Shown here: piece by piece, positions 7,910 to 13,861 of the stretch
Layout of the letters: every line of letters begins with the position of its first letter
How positions within the stretch are numbered: position 1 is the first letter of the stretch
DNA from: an uncultured Phycisphaerae bacterium
GTDB lineage: Bacteria; Planctomycetota; Phycisphaerae; Phycisphaerales; SM1A02
Direction: 5' to 3'
DNA: 13,861 nucleotides
NCBI GenBank assembly: GCA_913046275.1
Contig: CAJWSE010000017.1
Location: forward strand, 1 to 13,861
The notes under the pieces: generated by a model
Told to the model about the DNA's origin: nothing
The model's input: only the letters and a program-made list of their open reading frames with translations
Databases searched by the model: none
Program-made: the position numbers and the translations under genes

Positions 7910-9148
7910 TTAGAAGTAGAATTGAAGCTGTGTAGCAAAAGTAGTAACGTCTGAATCTTCGCCTTGGCCTGATTCGTCCATGATTACTTCTGTTGTCCAC
8001 TTCGCGTTTTGACCTGCGAGGTAGTTGTTTACACCGATTGTGTAGATGCTGCCATCTCGTGGTGCATTTGTTGAACCATCGCTATCAATGTAGCGACCGT
8101 AAAGTTCCCAGTCGCTATCAAGGTAGTAGCCAAACATGACTTGAAGTTCGTTCTCATCTGTTGCCGCAGCATTGTCATCTGAGAAGTCACTGTATGAAAC
8201 ATAAAGGTTTGAACCACCAAATTGCATTTGAGCGTCAAGAACCCATGTCTTCATATCATCAGTTGTTGTACCAGCATCGCCATCAGCGTTGCCAGAGTAA
8301 GTGAAACCAATAAGTGTGCCTGCTGCACCACCATCAGCACTTGTGAATTGATCGAATTGGCTCCAACCTGAACCTTCAACCATGAATTCACCACGAACTG
8401 ACCATGTGTAAGCACTTAAGTTAGCAGCGCCATTAGCACCATTAACAGCATTATTGAAAAGTTGTGCCATAACGCGCATGTCGTCACCAGTGTATGCAAG
8501 AGTAGCACCTTGGCCAACTGCATAATCTTCATCACGATCCATAGCAAGTTGGTTTTGATCACCAATCATAGCTTCACGGCTTGAAGCCCATTTCATGCTA
8601 CCCATTGTAAGTGACCAATCGTCGTTCAAGTTAAATGAACCGTTTGCCCAATCAGCGTCGTTGCTATCGCCTGTATCTAAGTTTTGGCGAATGTCGTAGG
8701 AGTAGTCTCCTGCAACTGTACCTGAGAAGTGCATCCATGAGCGTTGGTTATTGAAACCCCACTGTGAACCTTCACCAGCGTTAGGGCCGGCTGAGTTAGC
8801 ATCAGAGTCAACTGAAGTCCAACGTGTTTGGAGAAGACCATTGATTGTCAATGACCATGCGCCATCTGCTGAACCAATCATGAAGCCATTGTTGTAACCA
8901 GCAGTTGCGCCGGATCCTTGAAGGCTTGCACGAGTGTCTGCGTCAGCAAGAACGTCGTGTACGAGGCCACGAATTTCGTCGGAACGAGTATCGTTAAGCC
9001 AGTTTGCATTAGTAGCAGCTGAAAGTTCGGAAATCCGAGCTTCAGCAGCCTCGAGGCGAGCTTGTAGGTCAGCGTTCGTATCGCTACCGGCAAAGCTAGC
9101 ACTAGTAAGCGTCAGTGTTGCGACGCCGAGAAGGTAAAGGTGACTCAT
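7910..9148 (-). CDS. Outer-membrane porin, paralogue 3 (acidic, probably highly expressed)
   Basis: 412 residues from ATG 9148, chosen for AGGAGAG six nt upstream and for the signal-peptide-like MSHLYLLGVATLTLTSASFA (cleavage near residue 20). A short coiled coil (ADLQARLEAAEARISELS, 26-43) and the conserved NWLNDTRSDEIRGLVHDVLA helix (49-68) are followed by a barrel starting NNGFMIGSADGAWSLTING (86-104) with GLLQTRW after it, and ending ...FATQLQFYF. It is about 70 residues shorter and much richer in Asp, Asn, Gly and Ala than paralogues 1 and 2, with lower identity to them than they have to each other. The frame stays open to an ATG at 9211, which would add 21 residues with several Arg; since the short signal peptide has no Lys or Arg, that longer start cannot be dismissed. 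Strong Shine-Dalgarno, long leader and strong terminator suggest an abundant, separately controlled porin (inference). Substrate unknown. Confidence 0.88.
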   Translation of the reverse strand: MSHLYLLGVATLTLTSASFAGSDTNADLQARLEAAEARISELSAATNANWLNDTRSDEIRGLVHDVLADADTRASLQGSGATAGYNNGFMIGSADGAWSLTINGLLQTRWTSVDSDANSAGPNAGEGSQWGFNNQRSWMHFSGTVAGDYSYDIRQNLDTGDSNDADWANGSFNLNDDWSLTMGSMKWASSREAMIGDQNQLAMDRDEDYAVGQGATLAYTGDDMRVMAQLFNNAVNGANGAANLSAYTWSVRGEFMVEGSGWSQFDQFTSADGGAAGTLIGFTYSGNADGDAGTTTDDMKTWVLDAQMQFGGSNLYVSYSDFSDDNAAATDENELQVMFGYYLDSDWELYGRYIDSDGSTNAPRDGSIYTIGVNNYLAGQNAKWTTEVIMDESGQGEDSDVTTFATQLQFYF

Positions 9149-9154
9149 AGTCAA

Positions 9155-9161
9155 CTCTCCT
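9155..9161 (-). promoter_or_regulatory. Shine-Dalgarno of porin paralogue 3
   Basis: AGGAGAG with a 6-nt spacer to ATG 9148. It supports the internal start over the ATG at 9211. Confidence 0.7.
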
Positions 9162-9216
9162 GTATAAATCGAACGCGTCAGCCGACTCCCGTGGCGTAGC
9201 GTCCTAACCATCCATC

Positions 9217-9254
9217 CGTCCGCATGATTCCAGCCAACACGGCTGGAACGGACG
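9217..9254 (-). promoter_or_regulatory. Leader stem-loop B upstream of porin paralogue 3
   Basis: Inner arms TTCCAGCC (9228-9235) and GGCTGGAA (9241-9248) pair perfectly over 8 bp with a 5-nt loop. Outer arms CGTCCG (9217-9222) and CGGACG (9249-9254) add 6 bp, with a 5-nt one-sided bulge between the stems. There is no T-run, so it is not a terminator. It lies in the predicted 5' untranslated region about 70 nt before ATG 9148 and could stabilise the mRNA, bind a protein or belong to a riboregulator. Confidence 0.55.
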
Positions 9255-9265
9255 ATTGTTCCCTA

Positions 9266-9283
9266 TCGGTCTACTGTGACCGA
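9266..9283 (-). promoter_or_regulatory. Leader stem-loop A upstream of porin paralogue 3
   Basis: TCGGTC (9266-9271) and GACCGA (9278-9283) form a perfect 6-bp stem with a 6-nt loop, 11 nt from stem-loop B. Both belong to the same predicted leader RNA. Confidence 0.4.
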
Positions 9284-9327
9284 AAAGTTGAAGGCGGAAT
9301 AGTAACCATTTCTGAAGATTTGGCTAG

Positions 9328-9336
9328 ACCTCCTTT
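9328..9336 (-). promoter_or_regulatory. Orphan Shine-Dalgarno-like AAAGGAGGT in the porin 3 leader
   Basis: Nine bases perfectly complementary to the usual 16S rRNA 3' tail, about 180 nt before the porin start. No ATG, GTG or TTG follows at a working distance; the first ATG is 18 nt downstream and opens a 12-codon frame (MVTIPPSTFRSQ, 9271-9309). It may be a ribosome standby or decoy site, or part of a regulatory RNA. Confidence 0.4.
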
Positions 9337-9382
9337 GTAAATCCTGAAAAAAAAGAGTATTAGCAGCCATAAAACGTGTGTA

Positions 9383-9419
9383 ATTATATGCAGAATAAAG
9401 ACTTAGCTATACTTGACAA
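9383..9419 (-). promoter_or_regulatory. Candidate promoter of porin paralogue 3
   Basis: TTGTCA (9419-9414) is followed after 16 nt by TATTCT (9397-9392), and a perfect TATAAT lies slightly further down (9388-9383). Either -10 could be used; the TATAAT lacks a -35 at normal spacing. The result would be a leader of roughly 230 nt. The surroundings (9340-9440) are strongly AT-rich, as for a strong promoter. Confidence 0.45.
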
Positions 9420-9710
9420 ATCTCTTTTTTTATGGGTCCGATAACTGTATTACGGACGTTGTAAAAAGCGGCTTTTCTTGAATCAATGCCTCTAAATCAT
9501 CTATAAAACGCCCTCTGACACACCTGGTTTTACCTACTTTTTTCCTTTTATCGGAACTCTTATTTTTTTTACACATTCTGTGCTTATTAAATTATTGCTC
9601 TATGCAAAAATTAAACCATACCCTTGAACTAATAGCAGAGATATAAATAACTCGAAAACTCTAAACGACCACTATCTGATCTTGCTTCAATAAAATACAA
9701 ATCTTACCTA
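9420..9710. other. AT-rich intergenic spacer, no gene recognised
   Basis: About 290 bases between the porin 3 promoter and the inverted repeat near the small reading frame after nuoH. No homology, RNA gene or convincing terminator is visible. The AT-rich sequence could carry operators for the porin promoter. Confidence 0.5.
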
Positions 9711-9766
9711 CGAATGCGAACACCCCACTCTAACACATTCTTTATGCAGTTTTAAAATCGCATTCG
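9711..9766. repeat. Perfect 9-bp inverted repeat around the end of the small ORF
   Basis: CGAATGCGA (9711-9719) and TCGCATTCG (9758-9766), with 38 nt between. The right arm overlaps the last codons of the small reading frame at 9752-9961. There is no T-run after it on the minus strand, so a standard terminator is unlikely. Confidence 0.35.
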
Positions 9767-9961
9767 CCAGGCCCAGCGCGACCATGACCGAATCGCTTTG
9801 CGCCTTTGCGATGCTGTTAACGTAGAGAATTCGCCTTTTTTCCCGAATGCTGTTTCTCTTCGCCAAGCGAGATAACTTCCCTTTGATTTTCTACCGCCAC
9901 AAGAAAGGAGTAGAAAAAAGGAAACCCACAAACCCCCAAACATATTCCATAAGTAATTCAC
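9752..9961 (-). CDS. Possible small membrane protein overlapping the nuoH stop (GTGA)
   Basis: 69 codons from GTG 9961. The GTG shares four bases with the nuoH stop (GTGA), a typical arrangement for translational coupling. The N-terminus is hydrophobic and aromatic ([20 protein letters not shown], about 1-20), ending LLLSC, which loosely recalls a lipobox but lacks a basic n-region. The rest is strongly basic and tryptophan-rich ([17 protein letters not shown], then [17 protein letters not shown]). I do not recognise a family. If real, it would be a one-pass membrane protein made together with NuoH. The alternative is a chance open frame in the spacer; no good Shine-Dalgarno is present, and no coupled nuoI, the usual next gene, is found here. 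Confidence 0.35.
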   Translation of the reverse strand: MNYLWNMFGGLWVSFFLLLSCGGRKSKGSYLAWRRETAFGKKGEFSTLTASQRRKAIRSWSRWAWRMRF

Positions 9962-11157
9962 GAGTCGACAACCTGTTCAGAAGGCGGGCTAAATCGACTA
10001 CCAACTAAGCCAATACGCTTATTCGTATTATTTGTTGGCAAAAGCGGTCGAGCTATCACCATAATAATCAACGCAAGTATCGAACCAGACCAGAGATATG
10101 GCTTCCAACCAAGGTACATATATATAGATACGATTAGAACAAGCAGCAATGAGGCGGGAATCATCCCCTCCCACGCCAATCGCATCAACTGATCAAAGCG
10201 GAACCGAGGCAATGTCCAGCGAACCATCATTGCCAAAAACACAAGTAAAAATATTTTGCCAAGCACAATCCCGAATTGGAGAGCAATCATAAGAAACCCA
10301 CCAGTTGCGGGTAAGTCCCAACCTGTAATAGGATTCAGTGACCAGCCACCTAGGAATAAAGTAGTAAAAAATGCCGCGCCTACAAACAAATGAATGTATT
10401 CACCCATAAAAAAGAGCGCCCAGCGCATTGAAGAATACTCTGTGTGCCACCCGCCAACAAGTTCCTGCTCAGCTTCAGCCAAGTCAAAAGGTGCACGATT
10501 TGCTTCTGCAAGAAGGCAGATATAAAACAGAATGGCTACAAGAGGCTGCTGCACAATATTCCATTGTCCCCCAAGTTGCTGCGCAACAATTGACTCAGGC
10601 AACAATGTTCCAGAAGTCAACACAATACAAAGCAAGGCAAGCCCCATTGGTATTTCATAACTAATAATCTGCGCGCTTGCTCGAAGACCACCAAGGAATG
10701 AGTACTTATTATTTGAAGCCCAGCCACCAATAGCAACGCCGTATGCCCCAAGCCCCGCGGTTGCAACAATATAAATAACTCCAATATTGATATTAGCGCC
10801 CATGACCGCCACTGTCTCTGAACCAAGTTCAAGCCCACCAGCCCAAGGGATAACAAGAAAGCCAATCATCGCAGGAATAACCGTTAATGCAGGAGCAAGA
10901 GTAAATAATCCCTTGTCGACACCCTTTGGCATAAAGTCTTCTTTTACGAACAATTTCAAGCCATCCGCTAATGGCTGGAGTAAACCGAATATGCCCACCC
11001 TATCTGGACCAATACGATCCTGAACCCATGCACATACTTTTCGTTCTAAGAGAATAAAATAAGCTGCCAAACCTAAGGCCAAGTGTAATACGACTAAAAT
11101 AACGACGACCGAAGTTAATAGTTGCGGTGTAATCCAAGCTGGGACCCATTCTGGCAT
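9958..11157 (-). CDS. nuoH: NADH-quinone oxidoreductase subunit H (complex I, NuoH/ND1)
   Basis: Integral inner-membrane subunit at the junction of the peripheral and membrane arms of complex I, contributing to the quinone-binding chamber. 399 residues, slightly longer than E. coli NuoH (about 325), largely through a longer N-terminal start and a polar C-terminal tail ([20 protein letters not shown]). Family signatures: [20 protein letters not shown] (36-55), [20 protein letters not shown] (154-173), [20 protein letters not shown] (217-236) with [18 protein letters not shown] after it, and [15 protein letters not shown] (311-325). Around eight hydrophobic segments are visible. ATG 11157 has no Shine-Dalgarno but a perfect TATAAT 8 nt upstream. 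Unusually, no nuoG or nuoI lies next to it; carB is upstream on the same strand and the small frame 9752-9961 overlaps its stop. Confidence 0.97.
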   Translation of the reverse strand: MPEWVPAWITPQLLTSVVVILVVLHLALGLAAYFILLERKVCAWVQDRIGPDRVGIFGLLQPLADGLKLFVKEDFMPKGVDKGLFTLAPALTVIPAMIGFLVIPWAGGLELGSETVAVMGANINIGVIYIVATAGLGAYGVAIGGWASNNKYSFLGGLRASAQIISYEIPMGLALLCIVLTSGTLLPESIVAQQLGGQWNIVQQPLVAILFYICLLAEANRAPFDLAEAEQELVGGWHTEYSSMRWALFFMGEYIHLFVGAAFFTTLFLGGWSLNPITGWDLPATGGFLMIALQFGIVLGKIFLLVFLAMMVRWTLPRFRFDQLMRLAWEGMIPASLLLVLIVSIYMYLGWKPYLWSGSILALIIMVIARPLLPTNNTNKRIGLVGSRFSPPSEQVVDS

Positions 11158-11165
11158 AACGCAGA

Positions 11166-11171
11166 ATTATA
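11166..11171 (-). promoter_or_regulatory. -10 box (TATAAT) of nuoH, probable leaderless start
   Basis: A perfect TATAAT ends 8 nt before the nuoH ATG, so transcription should begin at or next to the start codon. The -35 candidate TTGTGC at a 15-nt spacing is poor. It indicates that nuoH can be transcribed separately from carB. Confidence 0.5.
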
Positions 11172-11346
11172 ACGTATTCTAGACAGGCACAAATACGATG
11201 ATTTAGGTCAACAAGTAATACCAAAAGTGCACTTCCTTGTAATATTAGATCTGTTTTAAACTGTTTATTTTTGCAGCAGCACCACAGAAAAAGAAAATGG
11301 ATACTAGGGGCTTCTTCAAAAAATTGAATCCGAGTCTAAATTTAGG

Positions 11347-13861
11347 CTACACGTTCGCTTGAGCAGTTGATGGAGCCTGAAAATAATCTTGCAAAGCAGC
11401 TACTTGCCAAGTGCCCCCACGCAATGCTTCGATTGCAGCAACCGCTGCGCAAGCGCCAGTAATTGTTGTAATCATCGGAATACGAGCACCAACAGCCATT
11501 GCTCTAATCTGCCCTTCATCCGTTTGCGCACCCGTGCGAGTAGGCGTATTAATAATTAGATCAATTTCACCATTAGCGATTTTATCCAGTATGTTTGGCC
11601 TTGCACCCTCAGATATTTTTCGAATTAATGTTGTATCGACACTATGTTCTTTAAGCAAATCTTTGGTGCCTTGAGTAGTGAATACAGTAAAACCCATCGA
11701 AACCAAAGATCGTGCGACTTCAACCGCATGGACTTTATCACTTTCGCGAATAGATAAGAATACTTGCCCATTTGTAGGCAACGAACGACTAACCGCCATT
11801 TTAGCTTTTGCAAGAGCAATCGGGAGCGATCGATCCATCCCCATGACTTCACCTGTCGAACGCATTTCAGGACCAAGCACCACATCAACTCCAGGAAACT
11901 TTTCAAAGGGGAATGCAGGCTCTTTTACAGCATAGAAGCCAGTCTCAGGCACTTCTTTCGTCCCAAGTGAATCCAAAGATGAACCCATCATTACCTTGGC
12001 CGCTATTCTTGACCATGGAATACCCTTCGCTTTGGCTACAAAAGGTACGGTCCTTGATGCGCGAGGATTTACTTCAATGACATATACCGTTTCCTCTTTT
12101 ACCGCAAATTGAACATTCATTAACCCACGAACTTGCAGGCGTGCAGCCATCGCACATGCTTGACGTCGTAATTCATTCACTATTGATTTCGGCAATGAAT
12201 ACGGTGGCAACACGCACGAACTATCGCCACTATGAATCCCAGCTTGCTCAATGTGTTCCATCACGCCGCAAACGATTGCTTGTGGCGAATGTGTTTCAAG
12301 AGGAACCTGCTTTGACGCTGTAGCCTCATGTGGTTTAAAATCTGCCACCACATCAATGTCAATTTCAACAGCCTCGGATAAGAAGCGATCAATCAGAACT
12401 GGCGCATGCTCTAATTCAGATACATCAACTGCCGTCTGCATGTAATATCGCAATGAGGCTTCATCGTTGCAAATTTCCATCCCACGCCCACCCAAAACAT
12501 AACTTGGCCGAACTAAGACTGGGTAGCCAATTTGGTCTGCAGTGCACACAGCTTCATCAAGTGAATATGCTATGCCATTTTCCGGCTGGTGGAGGCCAAG
12601 CTCATCAAGCATCGCTTTAAAGCGGTCCCTGTCTTCTGCCAAATCAATTGCTTCTAGCCCAGTTCCAATAATAGGAACACCTGCAGTAGCTAGGCCATGC
12701 GCCAAGTTCAATGGGGTTTGGCCACCAAACTGCACTATGACACCTGCAACGTGCCCCGACCTATCTTCTATATCCTGCCCTCCACCATTAAGTCTTTCAA
12801 GAATATTCAATGTATCCTCAAGCGTCAGTGGTTCAAAGAATAGGAAATCGCTTGTATCAAAATCCGTACTCACTGTTTCAGGGTTTGAGTTCACCATAAC
12901 AGATTCAAAACCCATTTCCCTTGCCGCAAACGATGCTTGACAACAGCAGTAATCAAATTCAATCCCTTGACCGATGCGATTTGGCCCGCCCCCAAGGATA
13001 ACTATTTTGTCTTTCCCAGAGACGCGCACCTCATCATCAACAACAGTCTCCCCAGCTAGATTTGTTAGCGGCTTCTCATATGTTGAATAAAAATAAGGCG
13101 TTACTGCTTCGAATTCAGCAGCGCAAGTATCGACGAGTTTATACACCGGCTCAATGCCATAAGATTTTCGTAGCGCTCGTACCTCTAGAATTGAATCTGT
13201 CGAAATAACTCCCTTGTAAATATATGCTAGCTGAGGGTCGGAATAACCAAGCTCCTTCGCTTTTCGCAACAATGGCTCGGGTACTTGTTCGATGAAATCA
13301 TATGCAAGAAGCTCATCTTCAAATTCTACAAGTTGTGCAAATTGGTCAATAAACCAAGGATCAATACCTGTCAAATCATGGAGTTTTTCAACGGACATCC
13401 CGAGCTTCATAGCGTAGCGAATGTAGTACATGCGGCCTTGACTTGGAACAGTCAATTTTCGAATCAGGGTGTCTTCCTCAATCGGCCAAATAGATTCTTC
13501 GCCCCCCCTTAATGCGCGAAGCCACTCATCATTTTTGTCTAATCCATATCCAAATCGCTTCACTTCCATCGAGCGAATTGCTTTTTGAAAACTCTCTTTA
13601 AACGTTCGACCAATACTCATTGCTTCGCCAACAGATTTCATTTGCGTCGTCAGCGTTTCATCCGCTTCTGGGAATTTTTCAAAAGTCCAACGCGGCATCT
13701 TTGTCACAACGTAATCAATAGCTGGTTCAAAACATGCAGAGGTCGTCTGTGTAATATCATTGCGCAATTCATCAAGCGTGTATCCAATCGCAAGCTTTGC
13801 AGCAATTCTTGCGATTGGGAAGCCTGTAGCTTTTGATGCAAGTGCTGAACTTCGCGAGACA
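11347..13861 (-). CDS. carB: Carbamoyl-phosphate synthase large subunit, N-terminus beyond window edge
   Basis: Large subunit making carbamoyl phosphate from bicarbonate, ATP and glutamine-derived ammonia for arginine and pyrimidine synthesis; cytosolic, partnered by CarA. 837 residues are visible, from VSRSSALASKATGFPIARIA (near residue 305 of E. coli CarB) to ...STAQANV and a TAG stop. Order: end of ATP-grasp 1 (TTQMKSVGEAMSIGRTFKES), oligomerisation domain, second synthetase half (GGGPNRIGQGIEFDYCCCQA, VIVQFGGQTPLNLA), ATP-grasp 2 (EDRDRFKAMLDELGL, RPSYVLGGRGMEI, VNPRASRTVPFVAKAKGIPW) and the C-terminal MGS allosteric domain (from about residue 698, GQVFLSIRESDKVHAVEVAR). Compared with E. 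coli there are two extra segments: about 12 residues after EDTLNILERLN, and about 20 (from FKPHEATASKQ) before IVCGVMEHIEQAG. The frame is open to the window edge, so the missing part is only the N-terminal quarter. Confidence 0.97.
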   Translation of the reverse strand, partial: VSRSSALASKATGFPIARIAAKLAIGYTLDELRNDITQTTSACFEPAIDYVVTKMPRWTFEKFPEADETLTTQMKSVGEAMSIGRTFKESFQKAIRSMEVKRFGYGLDKNDEWLRALRGGEESIWPIEEDTLIRKLTVPSQGRMYYIRYAMKLGMSVEKLHDLTGIDPWFIDQFAQLVEFEDELLAYDFIEQVPEPLLRKAKELGYSDPQLAYIYKGVISTDSILEVRALRKSYGIEPVYKLVDTCAAEFEAVTPYFYSTYEKPLTNLAGETVVDDEVRVSGKDKIVILGGGPNRIGQGIEFDYCCCQASFAAREMGFESVMVNSNPETVSTDFDTSDFLFFEPLTLEDTLNILERLNGGGQDIEDRSGHVAGVIVQFGGQTPLNLAHGLATAGVPIIGTGLEAIDLAEDRDRFKAMLDELGLHQPENGIAYSLDEAVCTADQIGYPVLVRPSYVLGGRGMEICNDEASLRYYMQTAVDVSELEHAPVLIDRFLSEAVEIDIDVVADFKPHEATASKQVPLETHSPQAIVCGVMEHIEQAGIHSGDSSCVLPPYSLPKSIVNELRRQACAMAARLQVRGLMNVQFAVKEETVYVIEVNPRASRTVPFVAKAKGIPWSRIAAKVMMGSSLDSLGTKEVPETGFYAVKEPAFPFEKFPGVDVVLGPEMRSTGEVMGMDRSLPIALAKAKMAVSRSLPTNGQVFLSIRESDKVHAVEVARSLVSMGFTVFTTQGTKDLLKEHSVDTTLIRKISEGARPNILDKIANGEIDLIINTPTRTGAQTDEGQIRAMAVGARIPMITTITGACAAVAAIEALRGGTWQVAALQDYFQAPSTAQANV

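Noticed and set aside
9346..9353. T-run on the minus strand (CTCTTTTTTTTCAGG) as a terminator
   Set aside because: No stem-loop precedes it; it lies just after the predicted porin 3 promoter and is better seen as part of the leader.
9847..10008. 53-residue plus-strand frame ([16 protein letters not shown]...) opposite the small frame and the nuoH end
   Set aside because: It runs into the nuoH coding region antisense, and has no Shine-Dalgarno, promoter box or recognisable motif.
11158..11346. Terminator between carB and nuoH
   Set aside because: Only small AT-rich palindromes such as CTAAATTTAG are present; no GC-rich stem followed by T residues on the minus strand.
12542..12940. 132-codon plus-strand open frame antisense to carB
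   Set aside because: It lies entirely within the strongly conserved carB reading; its composition is Ser-rich as expected of an antisense shadow.
1..13861. Novel defence, mobile or biosynthetic system
   Set aside because: All large genes are recognisable housekeeping or envelope genes; there is no recombinase, nuclease, toxin or repeat array to support such a system.

Overview
The window looks like chromosomal DNA from a Gram-negative bacterium of moderate GC content. The best guess is a planctomycete of the Phycisphaerae type. That guess rests on recalled family resemblance, not on a search. Three adjacent outer-membrane porins share a coiled-coil N-terminus, a conserved tryptophan-containing helix and a barrel ending in Phe, and the LysM/L,D-transpeptidase has a membrane anchor plus a helical linker; I associate both designs with that group. 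No IS element, phage gene, CRISPR array, tRNA or rRNA was seen, and no clear novel multi-gene system.

Layout. 1-1759 (minus): glmS, lacking only its last few codons at the left edge. 1760-1853: a short divergent promoter region. 1854-4757 (plus): rarA (with a short C-terminus), a 5-formyltetrahydrofolate cyclo-ligase gene overlapping it by 20 nt, and a LysM/YkuD L,D-transpeptidase. 4758-4839: convergent spacer with an inverted repeat. 4840-9148 (minus): three tandem porin paralogues. The middle one is cut by an in-frame amber codon although its frame stays open to a normal end. The third has its own terminator, a strong Shine-Dalgarno site and a long structured leader. 9149-9751: leader, promoter and AT-rich spacer. 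9752-9961 (minus): a possible small protein whose GTG overlaps the nuoH stop. 9958-11157 (minus): nuoH with no other nuo gene next to it. 11347-13861 (minus): the C-terminal three quarters of carB.

The genes cover separate core functions: cell-wall precursor synthesis (GlmS) and peptidoglycan crosslinking (L,D-transpeptidase), replication-fork repair (RarA), folate metabolism, outer-membrane permeability (porins), respiratory complex I (NuoH) and carbamoyl-phosphate synthesis (CarB). The points most worth following up are the amber codon in the middle porin, the structured leader of the third porin with an orphan Shine-Dalgarno, and a recurring start architecture. In glmS, rarA, the transpeptidase gene and nuoH, a -10-like hexamer sits 6-8 nt before ATG with no Shine-Dalgarno, which suggests leaderless mRNAs. 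Two of the porin genes, by contrast, have clear Shine-Dalgarno sites.
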